In this document: positions 1-7,110 of the stretch, piece by piece
Numbering within the stretch: the first letter of the stretch is position 1
How the letters are laid out: every line of letters begins with the position of its first letter
Source of the DNA: an uncultured Spirochaetia bacterium
Lineage (GTDB): Bacteria; Spirochaetota; UBA6919
Direction: 5' to 3'
Length of the DNA stretch: 10,055 bases
NCBI GenBank assembly: GCA_913053665.1
Contig: CAJXGR010000092.1
Span: 1 to 10,055, forward strand
Position numbers and translations under genes: made by a program
Notes under the pieces: model-generated
Databases searched by the model: none
The model's input: only the letters and a program-made list of their open reading frames with translations
What the model was told of the DNA's origin: nothing

Positions 1-89
1 GCCAAACAGGTGATGAGTCGGTTTTATTTCGCTTAGACCCATGTGATATTACCTTTGACTTTGCCAAAATCTGGCTTAGCTCATACTAA
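1..89 (+). CDS. 3' end of an upstream gene, product unknown
   Basis: The frame starting at base 3 is open from the window edge to a TAA at 87-89 and encodes a 28-residue tail ending AKIWLSSY. It stops two bases before the recQ start codon, spacing typical of genes in one operon. The tail is too short to assign to a family, and a frame this short could be open by chance. The case rests on the tight junction and on the absence of any other obvious ribosome binding site for recQ, which suggests translational coupling. Confidence 0.4.
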   Translation, partial: QTGDESVLFRLDPCDITFDFAKIWLSSY

Positions 90-91
90 TC

Positions 92-2152
92 ATGATGTGG
101 TGGAAAAGTAAATACCAGAAAGCCCATGAAGAGCGGTTAGCTAAAGATTTCAATATCCCCAGTTTCTATAAGTCCCAGTGGGAAGTCATTAAAAAGCTCT
201 TCAAAAGCAAACGGGTTTTACTCATTGAGAAAACAGGATTTGGCAAATCCTTATGCTACCAATTCCCTGCAACTGTTTTCCCCGGGGTAACCGTCGTCTT
301 AAGCCCCCTGATTTCCTTGATGAGAGACCAGGTTCAGCAACTAAATGACCTCAATATACCTTCCAACCTGATCTATGGGGGTCAAACAACCGATGAGAAG
401 GATGAGATATTATTTGCCGCAATGGCTGGGCAATACAAACTGCTCTTCATTTCCCCTGAACGACAGGCCAATTATCAATGGATAGAGGCTGTAAGGGATA
501 TTGACATTTCCATGGTGGTGATCGATGAGGCTCATTGCATCTCTGAGTGGGGTCATGACTTTCGTCCAGCGTATCAGAAGATCGTGAACACCGTAAAGTC
601 TTTTCCAAAGACCTTTCCCATATTAGCCACTACGGCCACCGCTACAGATCATGTGATACGGGATATACGCTCCCAAATAGGTCGTTCCACTCTGATGAGA
701 GGCCATTTAGACCGCCCTAATTTCCATCTTTCTGTGATACGTATCCGAAACGATACGGCTAAACATAGCTATCTGAAGCAACACTTGTCTAACTTTGAAG
801 GACAGGGACTTTTATATTGCCAAACTCGCGTGGATGCTGAGTGTTACGCTATGTTTCTTAAAGGCTTAGGCTGTAACGCTGTCTCTTACCACGGTGGTTA
901 TGACAATCAAAAGCGAATGACTATTGAGAAAGGTTTTATGGAGGATCGCTATCAGATTGTCTGCAGCACAAATGCTCTTGGCATGGGGATCAATAAGAAA
1001 AACATCCGATTCGTTATCCACACTCATTTTCCAGGATCATTACTGGATTACTACCAGGAAATAGGCCGTGCTGGACGGGATGGACAGAAGGCTCACATTG
1101 TCTTGTTGTACAACCCAAAGGATGATCGACCCATTAGAAAGGGTATCGAAAATAACCTCCCGACTAAAGAGAGTTATCTATCTGTGATAGAGCAAATTAA
1201 ATTAAGGAGTCAAAGTTTCGATGACCTGCTTCTCAATACGGGTCTCTCTAACAGCCTGTTGAAGATTGTTTTATCCAATATGGAAAAACTAAAATGGATG
1301 GATTCGATTTATGAGTTGGGAAACTTAAAGTACCGCCATTTAAAGTCATCAGATAAAATCCCTCTCAGTCATCATAAGAAGCTGAAAGACTATCGCCTGG
1401 GGGAGCTTGAAGTCATGCATGACTACTGCCGGAAAGCAGAATGTCGTGTGAGGTACATAAGAAATCACCTCAAAGACCGTACGATCAAGTTCTGTGGACA
1501 GTGTGACCTATGCAAGGGGCTGAAAACCTTTTACATCCCAGAAAAGGAGATCCGGGACTATGTGGATCGTTTTTGGGACGCCTTTCACCCTGAACTCTCT
1601 TTGTTATCGGCTGATGAAGTGTTAACACCAATGGATAAGCGAAAGAATCGTCTGACAAATGGTGTTGCCTGCTCTTACTATGGCAATACGGAAGTGGGTC
1701 AGCTCATTAGACGATCTAAATACCAAAAGGGTGGGGACTTTCCGGATGCACTCATCCATAAAGCTGTTCAAGCCTTCCAGAGCTACTTTAACCAACTGTC
1801 ATTTGATATGATTCTCTACGTTCCCCCTAGTGAGTCAGGGGATTTATTACGCAACTTTGCCGTATCAGTTTCTGAGAGGTTAAACATACCGATCCATCAT
1901 GGCCTGACGATGAAGGGACCGTCCATATCACAAAAAAACCCACAAAATGCCCTGACAAAGCGAGAAAATGTAAAGGAACGATTTCGATTTGAGCCTCAAA
2001 AAGAGCTTAAGGGCAGGCGAATACTCCTTATAGATGACATATGTGATAGTGGGGCAACGATCAAGGAAATTAGTTTGTATTTAAGTATCTGTGGAGCAAA
2101 GGAAATAGCCCCCTTGGTGATCGCTAAGACAGTTGGATCAAAGGATTTCTAA
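92..2152 (+). CDS. recQ: RecQ-family DNA helicase fused to a ComF-like phosphoribosyltransferase domain
   Basis: This is an ATP-dependent 3'-5' DNA helicase of superfamily 2, expected to act in the cytoplasm on recombination and repair intermediates. Seen in the sequence: Walker A TGFGKS (48-53), the DEAH box (145-148) running into the RecQ-typical HCISEWGHDFRPAY, motif III TATAT (181-185), SYHGG (265-269), and motif VI QEIGRAGRDG (322-331) with arginines 326 and 329. Residues 355-420 look like a small winged-helix insertion. A zinc site follows with Cys451, 468, 471 and 474 and an extra Cys446. No recognisable HRDC domain follows. Instead residues about 525-686 resemble ComFC: a YGNTEVGQLIRRSKY segment, then LLIDDICDSGAT (645-656), an intact PRPP-binding loop. 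The frame has a stop at 77-79, so the start must be ATG 92 or ATG 95. No clear Shine-Dalgarno is visible. Helicase identity is near certain; the role of the transferase domain is unknown. Confidence 0.93.
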   Translation: MMWWKSKYQKAHEERLAKDFNIPSFYKSQWEVIKKLFKSKRVLLIEKTGFGKSLCYQFPATVFPGVTVVLSPLISLMRDQVQQLNDLNIPSNLIYGGQTTDEKDEILFAAMAGQYKLLFISPERQANYQWIEAVRDIDISMVVIDEAHCISEWGHDFRPAYQKIVNTVKSFPKTFPILATTATATDHVIRDIRSQIGRSTLMRGHLDRPNFHLSVIRIRNDTAKHSYLKQHLSNFEGQGLLYCQTRVDAECYAMFLKGLGCNAVSYHGGYDNQKRMTIEKGFMEDRYQIVCSTNALGMGINKKNIRFVIHTHFPGSLLDYYQEIGRAGRDGQKAHIVLLYNPKDDRPIRKGIENNLPTKESYLSVIEQIKLRSQSFDDLLLNTGLSNSLLKIVLSNMEKLKWMDSIYELGNLKYRHLKSSDKIPLSHHKKLKDYRLGELEVMHDYCRKAECRVRYIRNHLKDRTIKFCGQCDLCKGLKTFYIPEKEIRDYVDRFWDAFHPELSLLSADEVLTPMDKRKNRLTNGVACSYYGNTEVGQLIRRSKYQKGGDFPDALIHKAVQAFQSYFNQLSFDMILYVPPSESGDLLRNFAVSVSERLNIPIHHGLTMKGPSISQKNPQNALTKRENVKERFRFEPQKELKGRRILLIDDICDSGATIKEISLYLSICGAKEIAPLVIAKTVGSKDF

Positions 2153-2160
2153 AAAGTAAT

Positions 2161-2703
2161 TCAGTTTAGTTCTCTATGATATTTTATGAACTGGATCAAA
2201 TGGGTGGGTGCTGAGAGCTTTTCCTTCCGTCTTTTCCTAAGGTTTTTGCTTTTTTTGGGCCTTAAAAAGAGAAGCCCCTTCTTTTTAGGGTAGTTGAGTT
2301 TAATGTTTCTCAAGGCTCTTTTGGAACTTGTTTCATAGACCGACTCACTCAATTTAATCAGTCTGGGTGATTGGTTTGCCGGGAAAAACTCGATGAGGGT
2401 TGCGTCAATGGGGTTTCCATCCGAATTGTAATTCACATCGACAATGACACCCGTATGACCCGAATTAGTCTGGGCATCCGCCTGATAGTCCCATACAATG
2501 AGAGCCAGATCACCTACCTGCATTTGATCCACCCTTTGAAGACCCATGAAATAATGATTTCGGTCTCTGACAATCTCCCGAACCTTGGTGTAGCGAACTG
2601 TTCCAAAAGAAAGCTGGGTGGCCCCTTGAGCACAGTTTGGGAGCATATTAACCCTCTTGTTTGTTGAGGTTTTAAGGAGAAAGTTAGCCAGAGGATATCT
2701 CAT
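2161..2703 (-). CDS. C-terminal fragment of the broken gene, possible NlpC/P60- or CHAP-like hydrolase domain
   Basis: The frame encodes 180 residues from ATG 2703 but is open to 2802, and the added residues (GIPYRSIDLREF) read like genuine protein, so the ATG is probably internal. Visible features are NCAQGATQ with Cys24, then QVGDLALIVW (62-71) and SGHTGVIVDV (81-90) with His83. The order Cys, then GD-hydrophobic, then GH-hydrophobic is the pattern of papain-like peptidoglycan hydrolases of the NlpC/P60 and CHAP groups. The usual DCSG or NC(T)WYA signature is absent, so this is tentative. Residues 140-165 are strongly basic. The gene converges on recQ, with 8 bases between the stop codons. 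Confidence 0.45.
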   Translation of the reverse strand: MRYPLANFLLKTSTNKRVNMLPNCAQGATQLSFGTVRYTKVREIVRDRNHYFMGLQRVDQMQVGDLALIVWDYQADAQTNSGHTGVIVDVNYNSDGNPIDATLIEFFPANQSPRLIKLSESVYETSSKRALRNIKLNYPKKKGLLFLRPKKSKNLRKRRKEKLSAPTHLIQFIKYHRELN

Positions 2704-2731
2704 CCTTTTAAGGGACTGGAATTCCCTAAGA

Positions 2732-3022
2732 TCAATGGATCGATAAGGTATTCCAGGGCGAGATAAAAGCCCCCTTTCTCTTTCCTTTAAAAAAAGATTG
2801 ATCTATTGTTAAGGGCCTGCGATTAAATGTCTTGGCCAAGTCCCTGGCGTATTGGGCATAACGTCTCTGCCTACTTTGTATCTCCTTATATTCCCTGTGA
2901 GCCTTCTTTTCAAGTTGAGTTACATCATTATTATTTTCACCAGCAACCATTAGCCTTTTCTTCAACTGGCCTAAAGATATTTGTTTTGCCAAAAAAAAGT
3001 CTACAGCTTTCGGTTGATACAA
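2732..3022 (-). CDS. Middle fragment of the broken gene
   Basis: The only start within this frame before the main body is a TTG at 3020-3022, but the frame is open back to 3076 and overlaps the end of the preceding fragment by 19 bases. The peptide is basic and helical, with a run of charged residues (EKKAHREYKEIQSRQRRYAQYARDL spans residues about 38-62), and shows no recognisable domain. Past residue 76 the frame (FFKGKRKG... to the stop) is probably out-of-phase nonsense. As an independent gene it is unconvincing; it makes sense as the centre of one longer protein. Confidence 0.35.
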   Translation of the reverse strand: MYQPKAVDFFLAKQISLGQLKKRLMVAGENNNDVTQLEKKAHREYKEIQSRQRRYAQYARDLAKTFNRRPLTIDQSFFKGKRKGAFISPWNTLSIH

Positions 3023-3057
3023 AAACAGGTTTTTGGAGTCATTGGCCAGATCGATGA

Positions 3058-3423
3058 TTAGATTTTGAGGATTTGCTTATGAGTTTGAGGATGAGTGTAT
3101 TTTAATCGTGTGTCAGCGTATCCAACAACGATAGTGAATTGCCCTTTATTATTCAGGTGTATTTTTTGTTCTGCCATAAAGCGACTCAGTGTTTCTCTTT
3201 CCCGTATCCCTTGAGTCATGCGATAGAAATGGTGATAATCCTTTCCTTTTATGGTCAACTTCTCTTTGAGATTATAATGAACTTGTTTTAGGCTTAATGA
3301 TGGACCAGACGGATCATCAGCTTGGCAGGACAAGATTGTAATGCTTATCAGATAAAATATAACTTGAAATCTATAGTAAAACTTCATGCGTTGCAGACCA
3401 TTGACTTGAATATATCTATTCAT
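3058..3423 (-). CDS. N-terminal fragment of the broken gene: lipoprotein signal plus start of mature domain
   Basis: The frame encodes 121 residues. Translation probably begins at Met13 (ATG at 3385-3387), because MKFYYRF followed by a hydrophobic stretch and ILSC forms a lipoprotein signal peptide with Cys33 as the lipidated residue (the 21st from Met13). Leu at the -2 position makes the lipobox loose. The mature part starts QADDPSGPS, a flexible tether, and then turns into charged helical sequence. No family is recognised. The frame stops at 3058-3060 only because of the shift at 3063-3066. Neither candidate start has a convincing Shine-Dalgarno. Confidence 0.5.
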   Translation of the reverse strand: MNRYIQVNGLQRMKFYYRFQVIFYLISITILSCQADDPSGPSLSLKQVHYNLKEKLTIKGKDYHHFYRMTQGIRERETLSRFMAEQKIHLNNKGQFTIVVGYADTRLKYTHPQTHKQILKI

Positions 3424-3514
3424 CCATACCCACTAGAAAGTAGTAAGCAAAACTTAAGAAGTAAAGACATTTAATCGATAATGACTAAAAAACGGCATAT
3501 ATCCTGGTATTTTC

Positions 3515-3540
3515 TTGACAATTCTATTGTTTTATATCAT
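3515..3540 (+). promoter_or_regulatory. Weak promoter candidate upstream of the 679-aa gene
   Basis: The 218-base region between the two divergent genes contains a perfect -35 TTGACA (3515-3520) and a near-consensus -10 TATCAT (3535-3540), separated by only 14 bases where 16-18 is usual. A small inverted repeat, ACAAT-TCT-ATTGT (3518-3530), overlaps the -35 box and could be an operator. Further down, ACTTG-GATA-CAAGT (3553-3566) is another short dyad. A Shine-Dalgarno GGAAGG lies at 3625-3630. I see no RNA gene in the rest of the region. Confidence 0.3.
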
Positions 3541-3641
3541 TTTACTTATAGAACTTGGATACAAGTGTAATTATTGCTTTTTAGTTCGGCTGAATAAAAT
3601 CTTAAGTGATCGAATAACACCTTTGGAAGGCTAATTTTCCT

Positions 3642-5681
3642 ATGAGTGAAGAACAATCCACTGAAAACATGCAATCTGATGATGACTCACCGGTTGAAAC
3701 AAACTTTGAAGAACTCTTTACGAAAGCTCGATCCATGAGTCAATTCAAAAAGTACAGTGATTTTGAACTTAAGGAGAAACTGGTCAATCTTGTCTTTTCC
3801 ATGGATGACATTAGCATCACTGAAGATGAAGAGGATCAGACAGAAGAAGGCTTCCAAAAAGAGAATCTCAAACAAGAAAAGCTCCAGGAAATAATTGATG
3901 AACTGGAAAACAGTCTGGCAAAGGGAAGAACAAGTAAAAACAAGGAAACCAAAGCAAGCATATTATCCCGTAAAAAAAGAATCCTGACCTCACAAAAAAG
4001 TGGCTTTCCCATCCTCTATGACAAAAAATCCATCGACCAGATGCTCTTTAAACTCGCTCAGGACATTGATGCTTATCATAACGATATATTTTGGGATTTT
4101 AGCCATTATTCAGACAAAGACTTTATGCGATTTCGCAAGGAAATATCCAACCATTATTATTTAGTGGGTCATCATTTCTTTAAGAAAATATGGGATCGCA
4201 TCATAGGACAACGGATTAACAATATAGAGAACTCGGATCCCTTTACAAGCTTTGATATTTACCCAAAGAAAAGCAGAAAAACCCTCTATGGCAACAATTA
4301 TTACACAGCACAACTTTTGGATGAATCCTGGGCGAATCTGTGTTTTGGGAGCAACAGGACCGCTAAGGGCAAGATTCCCATTGAAGAGTCCTACAATTAT
4401 AGTTTTATGGCCATCATCACAGGTCTTTCCCAAACCTTTGACGATATATTCAAATGGGCTAATATCCAGTTTTCAGAAGGATCTATAAAAGACAATGTAC
4501 CTGATGAAGGGGCTGAAACCCCAATAAATGAAGGCTTACTTTTTAAACTTGTTTCAGACAGCTTTATGCCTGTTATTAATATATTAAGTGTTTTTGATCA
4601 TATCGCCTTTACCCTTCCTCTCACGGAAAATCATCCCCTACGCTCCATGCACCTGGCCTACTTCATTGCCTGGGTTTATGTTCGCTGGATTCCTTTTTTG
4701 GATAAGACCTTGAGGGAAACCAAGAATATTGTTACTCCAACAGGGGAAACGGGTGCCATTTCTCTTAATAGTATTTTTGAGTCAGTTAAATCAGAGATGG
4801 ATAATGAGTTAGTGGCTGTAGACTTTGATCAGGATTTGAGTCAATTCTACTCCTATTTTACGGAGCGGGAAGATATTTTCAAGAAAATAGACTATTATTC
4901 TAACTTTATTCCTGAGATTAAAAAACGATGCAAGCTTCTTCTAAGCTCTCTATTGGGGGATCTTTATCGAGATTATTTTGAGAAAAAGGGCTATTATTTA
5001 CAGTATCACCTGGATGAGAGAGGGCTTCTTCGATTTGATCACTTGATAAAAAAGGATACTGGAACACTCTTTCAGCGATTATCCTCTTTTTTCTTTCCCA
5101 AGAAAAAAGAAGCTCTCTCTGAGAAAAAGCTCTCCGAGACAGAAAAGAAAACAGAACAAAAGGAAGCCCATCGGCCAGGCCATCGAGTGTCTCTCTCAAC
5201 ACAGAAGTCCTACTCTTCTTACAGCAGGACTTTAGAGGATTTGCTCACCATGCTGACGGTGATTGCCCCAGCACTCAATAGCAACTTTGAACCTGAAAAT
5301 CAGCTACATAGACGACCTAATGCGGATTTTGATATTTATGACTATCTAAGTAAAAATCCTTTTTTTACAAACGAGGCAAAAGTATCCTTCGATCATGTAA
5401 AAGTCCTTCAGGACTACTATGACTACATATTTATGAGTAAAGCCCAAGGGGATAGTCTTTTGCAGGATATCAGAAGCAGTAAAAGTCCACGAGATCTTTA
5501 TCCTCTTTTTGATGATATGGAAAAAACCCTCGAAGACTTATCTACACTGGTTAAAGATACATCCGTCACTCTGGGGATACTCACCCAAAATAAAGATAAA
5601 TATAAAGAGTATAGTCTTTTAATCAATAAGTTCCAGTTTGTCTATACTGAATATCAAAAAGTGAAGGATGTTACGAAGTAA
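3642..5681 (+). CDS. Large cytoplasmic protein of unknown function
   Basis: A 679-aa protein that I do not recognise. It starts with an acidic, low-complexity leader (residues 1-20) and has an acidic patch at 60-70. A charged helix of likely coiled-coil character spans about 70-115. A large aromatic-rich helical body covers about 120-470, and a Lys/Glu/Ser-rich linker (485-525) precedes a final helical domain (525-679). There is no signal peptide and no clear membrane span; the most hydrophobic part, around 310-352, contains HLAYFIAWVYVRWIPFLDK and might touch a membrane. No enzyme motif is visible. Start ATG 3642 has GGAAGG 11 bases upstream. argH begins 18 bases after the stop, so the two are probably co-transcribed, although nothing in the sequence ties this protein to arginine synthesis. 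Large proteins of this style with no assigned function occur in spirochaetes, but I cannot name the family with confidence. Confidence 0.85.
   Translation: MSEEQSTENMQSDDDSPVETNFEELFTKARSMSQFKKYSDFELKEKLVNLVFSMDDISITEDEEDQTEEGFQKENLKQEKLQEIIDELENSLAKGRTSKNKETKASILSRKKRILTSQKSGFPILYDKKSIDQMLFKLAQDIDAYHNDIFWDFSHYSDKDFMRFRKEISNHYYLVGHHFFKKIWDRIIGQRINNIENSDPFTSFDIYPKKSRKTLYGNNYYTAQLLDESWANLCFGSNRTAKGKIPIEESYNYSFMAIITGLSQTFDDIFKWANIQFSEGSIKDNVPDEGAETPINEGLLFKLVSDSFMPVINILSVFDHIAFTLPLTENHPLRSMHLAYFIAWVYVRWIPFLDKTLRETKNIVTPTGETGAISLNSIFESVKSEMDNELVAVDFDQDLSQFYSYFTEREDIFKKIDYYSNFIPEIKKRCKLLLSSLLGDLYRDYFEKKGYYLQYHLDERGLLRFDHLIKKDTGTLFQRLSSFFFPKKKEALSEKKLSETEKKTEQKEAHRPGHRVSLSTQKSYSSYSRTLEDLLTMLTVIAPALNSNFEPENQLHRRPNADFDIYDYLSKNPFFTNEAKVSFDHVKVLQDYYDYIFMSKAQGDSLLQDIRSSKSPRDLYPLFDDMEKTLEDLSTLVKDTSVTLGILTQNKDKYKEYSLLINKFQFVYTEYQKVKDVTK
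5085..5110 (+). repeat. Perfect 11-bp inverted repeat inside the 679-aa gene
   Basis: TCTTTTTTCTT (5085-5095) and its exact reverse complement AAGAAAAAAGA (5100-5110) flank a 4-base loop TCCC. It encodes the FFFPKKKE stretch at the start of the charged linker. The mRNA could form a hairpin here, but the arms are almost all A-T pairs and fall in low-complexity coding sequence, so chance is a real possibility. Confidence 0.5.
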
Positions 5682-5699
5682 CATTTAGTCAGGTTTATT

Positions 5700-7052
5700 G
5701 TGTCTAAATTATGGCAAAAGAAATCGTCCCAAAAGCTGAACCAGGCTATTGAAACCTTTGAAGTCGGTGAAGATTACCTTTTAGACGCTAACCTTGTGGA
5801 ATACGACATCTACGGCTCTCTGGCTCATGGCAGGATGCTCACTACGATAGGCCTTCTCACCCTGGATGAGTTTGACAAAATCAAGTTAGAACTCAAAATT
5901 ATCTTATCAGATCACAAGAAAGGCCAATTTAAAATCACCATCCAGGATGAGGACGTCCACACAAAGATCGAAATGCGTCTCACGGAAAAACTCGGTGAGA
6001 TCGGTAAAAAGATTCACACGGCCAGGAGCCGAAATGATCAGGTCTTGGTAGACACACGTCTGTTCAGCAAAGTAGAACTCCTCGATTTGATAGGCCTCAC
6101 CCTGGACCTAACAGGCAAAGTTCTCGATTTCGCAAGACGTTACGAATGGATTCCCATACCAGGCTACACCCACATGCAGTTGGGGATGCCGTCATCTCTT
6201 GGGATGTGGGGTGGAGCATTTGTTGAAAGCCTAATCGATGATATTTACTTTCTCAAACATGTTTATGACCTGAATGATCAATGTCCATTGGGTTCAGGAG
6301 CTGGTTATGGGGTTTCACTCCCCATTGACAGAGAGTTGACTCGTCAGTCTCTTGGATTTAAACGCTTACAGCTTAATTCCCTCTATTGCGGCAATTCCAG
6401 GGGGAAAATAGAGGCAAATATCATATCAGCCATTGTGAGTCTTGGAATGGCCCTCAATAAAATGGCATCCGATCTCTTACTCTTTACCACAAAGGAGTTT
6501 GACTTCTTTGAAGTGGCCGATGAAATCACAACGGGTAGCAGTATTATGCCTCAAAAGAAGAATCTGGATGTCTTTGAGTTGATCAGAGCAAAGACAGCGA
6601 CCCTTTTGGGGCTTGAAATATCCATCAAGACATTGATTGCAGGCCTTCCCTCTGGGTATAACCGGGACTTTCAGGACACCAAGAAGTTTCTGATGACTGC
6701 TTTTGAAACGATTTCGCCAATCCTTCCCCTCATGGGATTGGCTATAGAAAAGCTAAAGCCAAAAACGGATCGCCTTATATCCGCTCACAAAAAGGAAATC
6801 TACGCCACTGATGCCGCCTATCGACTTGTAGAAGGAGGAATGCCATTCAGGGACGCCTATCGTCATGTAGGAAGCCACTTGGATGAGCTGGACAGCTTTG
6901 ACCCTTATGAGGTCATCAAATCAAGAGACTCTATGGGCTCAACAGGCAATCTTCAGTTAGACCACTATAATCCCTTGATCAGCAAAGAAACAACGTGGGT
7001 ACAAGATGAACGTGAGCGTATGGAAGAGCATTTTGAGAAGTTGTGGGACTAA
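5700..7052 (+). CDS. argH: Argininosuccinate lyase
   Basis: Catalyses the last step of arginine biosynthesis, splitting argininosuccinate into arginine and fumarate; a cytoplasmic homotetramer of the fumarase/aspartase superfamily. At 450 aa it has near-normal length. Visible motifs are DEDVHTKIE (83-91), HTARSRNDQ (106-114), GYTHMQ (155-160) with the Thr157-His158 pair, PLGSGAGYG (196-204), and the superfamily signature GSSIMPQKKN (279-288) carrying the catalytic serine. The segment after the His reads LGMPSSLGMWGGAF rather than the QPVTLAHH type of E. coli, a variant I associate with Bacteroidetes and spirochaetes. The signature continues with Leu where Pro is commonest (KKNLD). The start is GTG 5700, with TCAGG six bases upstream. 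The N-terminus MSKLWQK fits the family, which settles the start. It probably shares a transcript with the preceding gene. No argG or other arginine gene lies in the window. Confidence 0.96.
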   Translation: MSKLWQKKSSQKLNQAIETFEVGEDYLLDANLVEYDIYGSLAHGRMLTTIGLLTLDEFDKIKLELKIILSDHKKGQFKITIQDEDVHTKIEMRLTEKLGEIGKKIHTARSRNDQVLVDTRLFSKVELLDLIGLTLDLTGKVLDFARRYEWIPIPGYTHMQLGMPSSLGMWGGAFVESLIDDIYFLKHVYDLNDQCPLGSGAGYGVSLPIDRELTRQSLGFKRLQLNSLYCGNSRGKIEANIISAIVSLGMALNKMASDLLLFTTKEFDFFEVADEITTGSSIMPQKKNLDVFELIRAKTATLLGLEISIKTLIAGLPSGYNRDFQDTKKFLMTAFETISPILPLMGLAIEKLKPKTDRLISAHKKEIYATDAAYRLVEGGMPFRDAYRHVGSHLDELDSFDPYEVIKSRDSMGSTGNLQLDHYNPLISKETTWVQDERERMEEHFEKLWD

Positions 7053-7110
7053 CCAGTTTATTCACCCTATGAAATCTTGGTAGTGCTAAACTAAATTAGT
7101 GACAATCCTC

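Larger units (their letters stand above)
2161..3423 (-). pseudogene. Broken gene for a putative lipoprotein, split by two single-base homopolymer shifts
   Basis: Three minus-strand frames lie end to end and are best read as one gene. The first ends just after codons HKQILK. Adding one A to the minus-strand A4 run (plus-strand T4 at 3063-3066) would continue it as NLIIDLANDSKNLF into the second frame. The second runs to TIDQS, where removing one T from the minus-strand T7 run (plus-strand A7 at 2789-2795) would continue it as FLKERERGLLSRPGIPYR into the third. The third is open well upstream of its first ATG, back to a stop near 2803-2805, and that extension looks like real protein. The rebuilt product is 420 aa, or 408 aa from the better start at 3387: a lipoprotein signal, a middle basic helical region and a C-terminal domain with a possible Cys...His pair. 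Genuine decay, sequencing indels and slippage switching all fit the sequence. Confidence 0.7.

Noticed and set aside
2270..2286. AGAAG-CCC-CTTCT followed by T's on the plus strand, a possible terminator for recQ
   Set aside because: The stem is only 5 bp and AT-rich, it lies about 120 bases past the recQ stop inside the opposing gene, and the sequence there is low-complexity.
2371..2667. Plus-strand open frame opposite the C-terminal fragment of the broken gene, and similar antisense frames within the 679-aa gene and lnt
   Set aside because: They lie antisense or out of phase to better-supported coding sequence and show no family motif or ribosome binding site.
3058..3076. Programmed -1 ribosomal frameshift joining the first two fragments of the broken lipoprotein gene
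   Set aside because: The overlap has no X-XXY-YYZ slippery heptamer and no clear downstream stem; a one-base change in an A run explains it more simply, and the second break needs a shift of the opposite sign.
7090..7100. Palindrome ACTAA-A-TTAGT after argH as a terminator or operator
   Set aside because: Five-bp AT-only arms are expected by chance in AT-leaning sequence, and no T-run follows.
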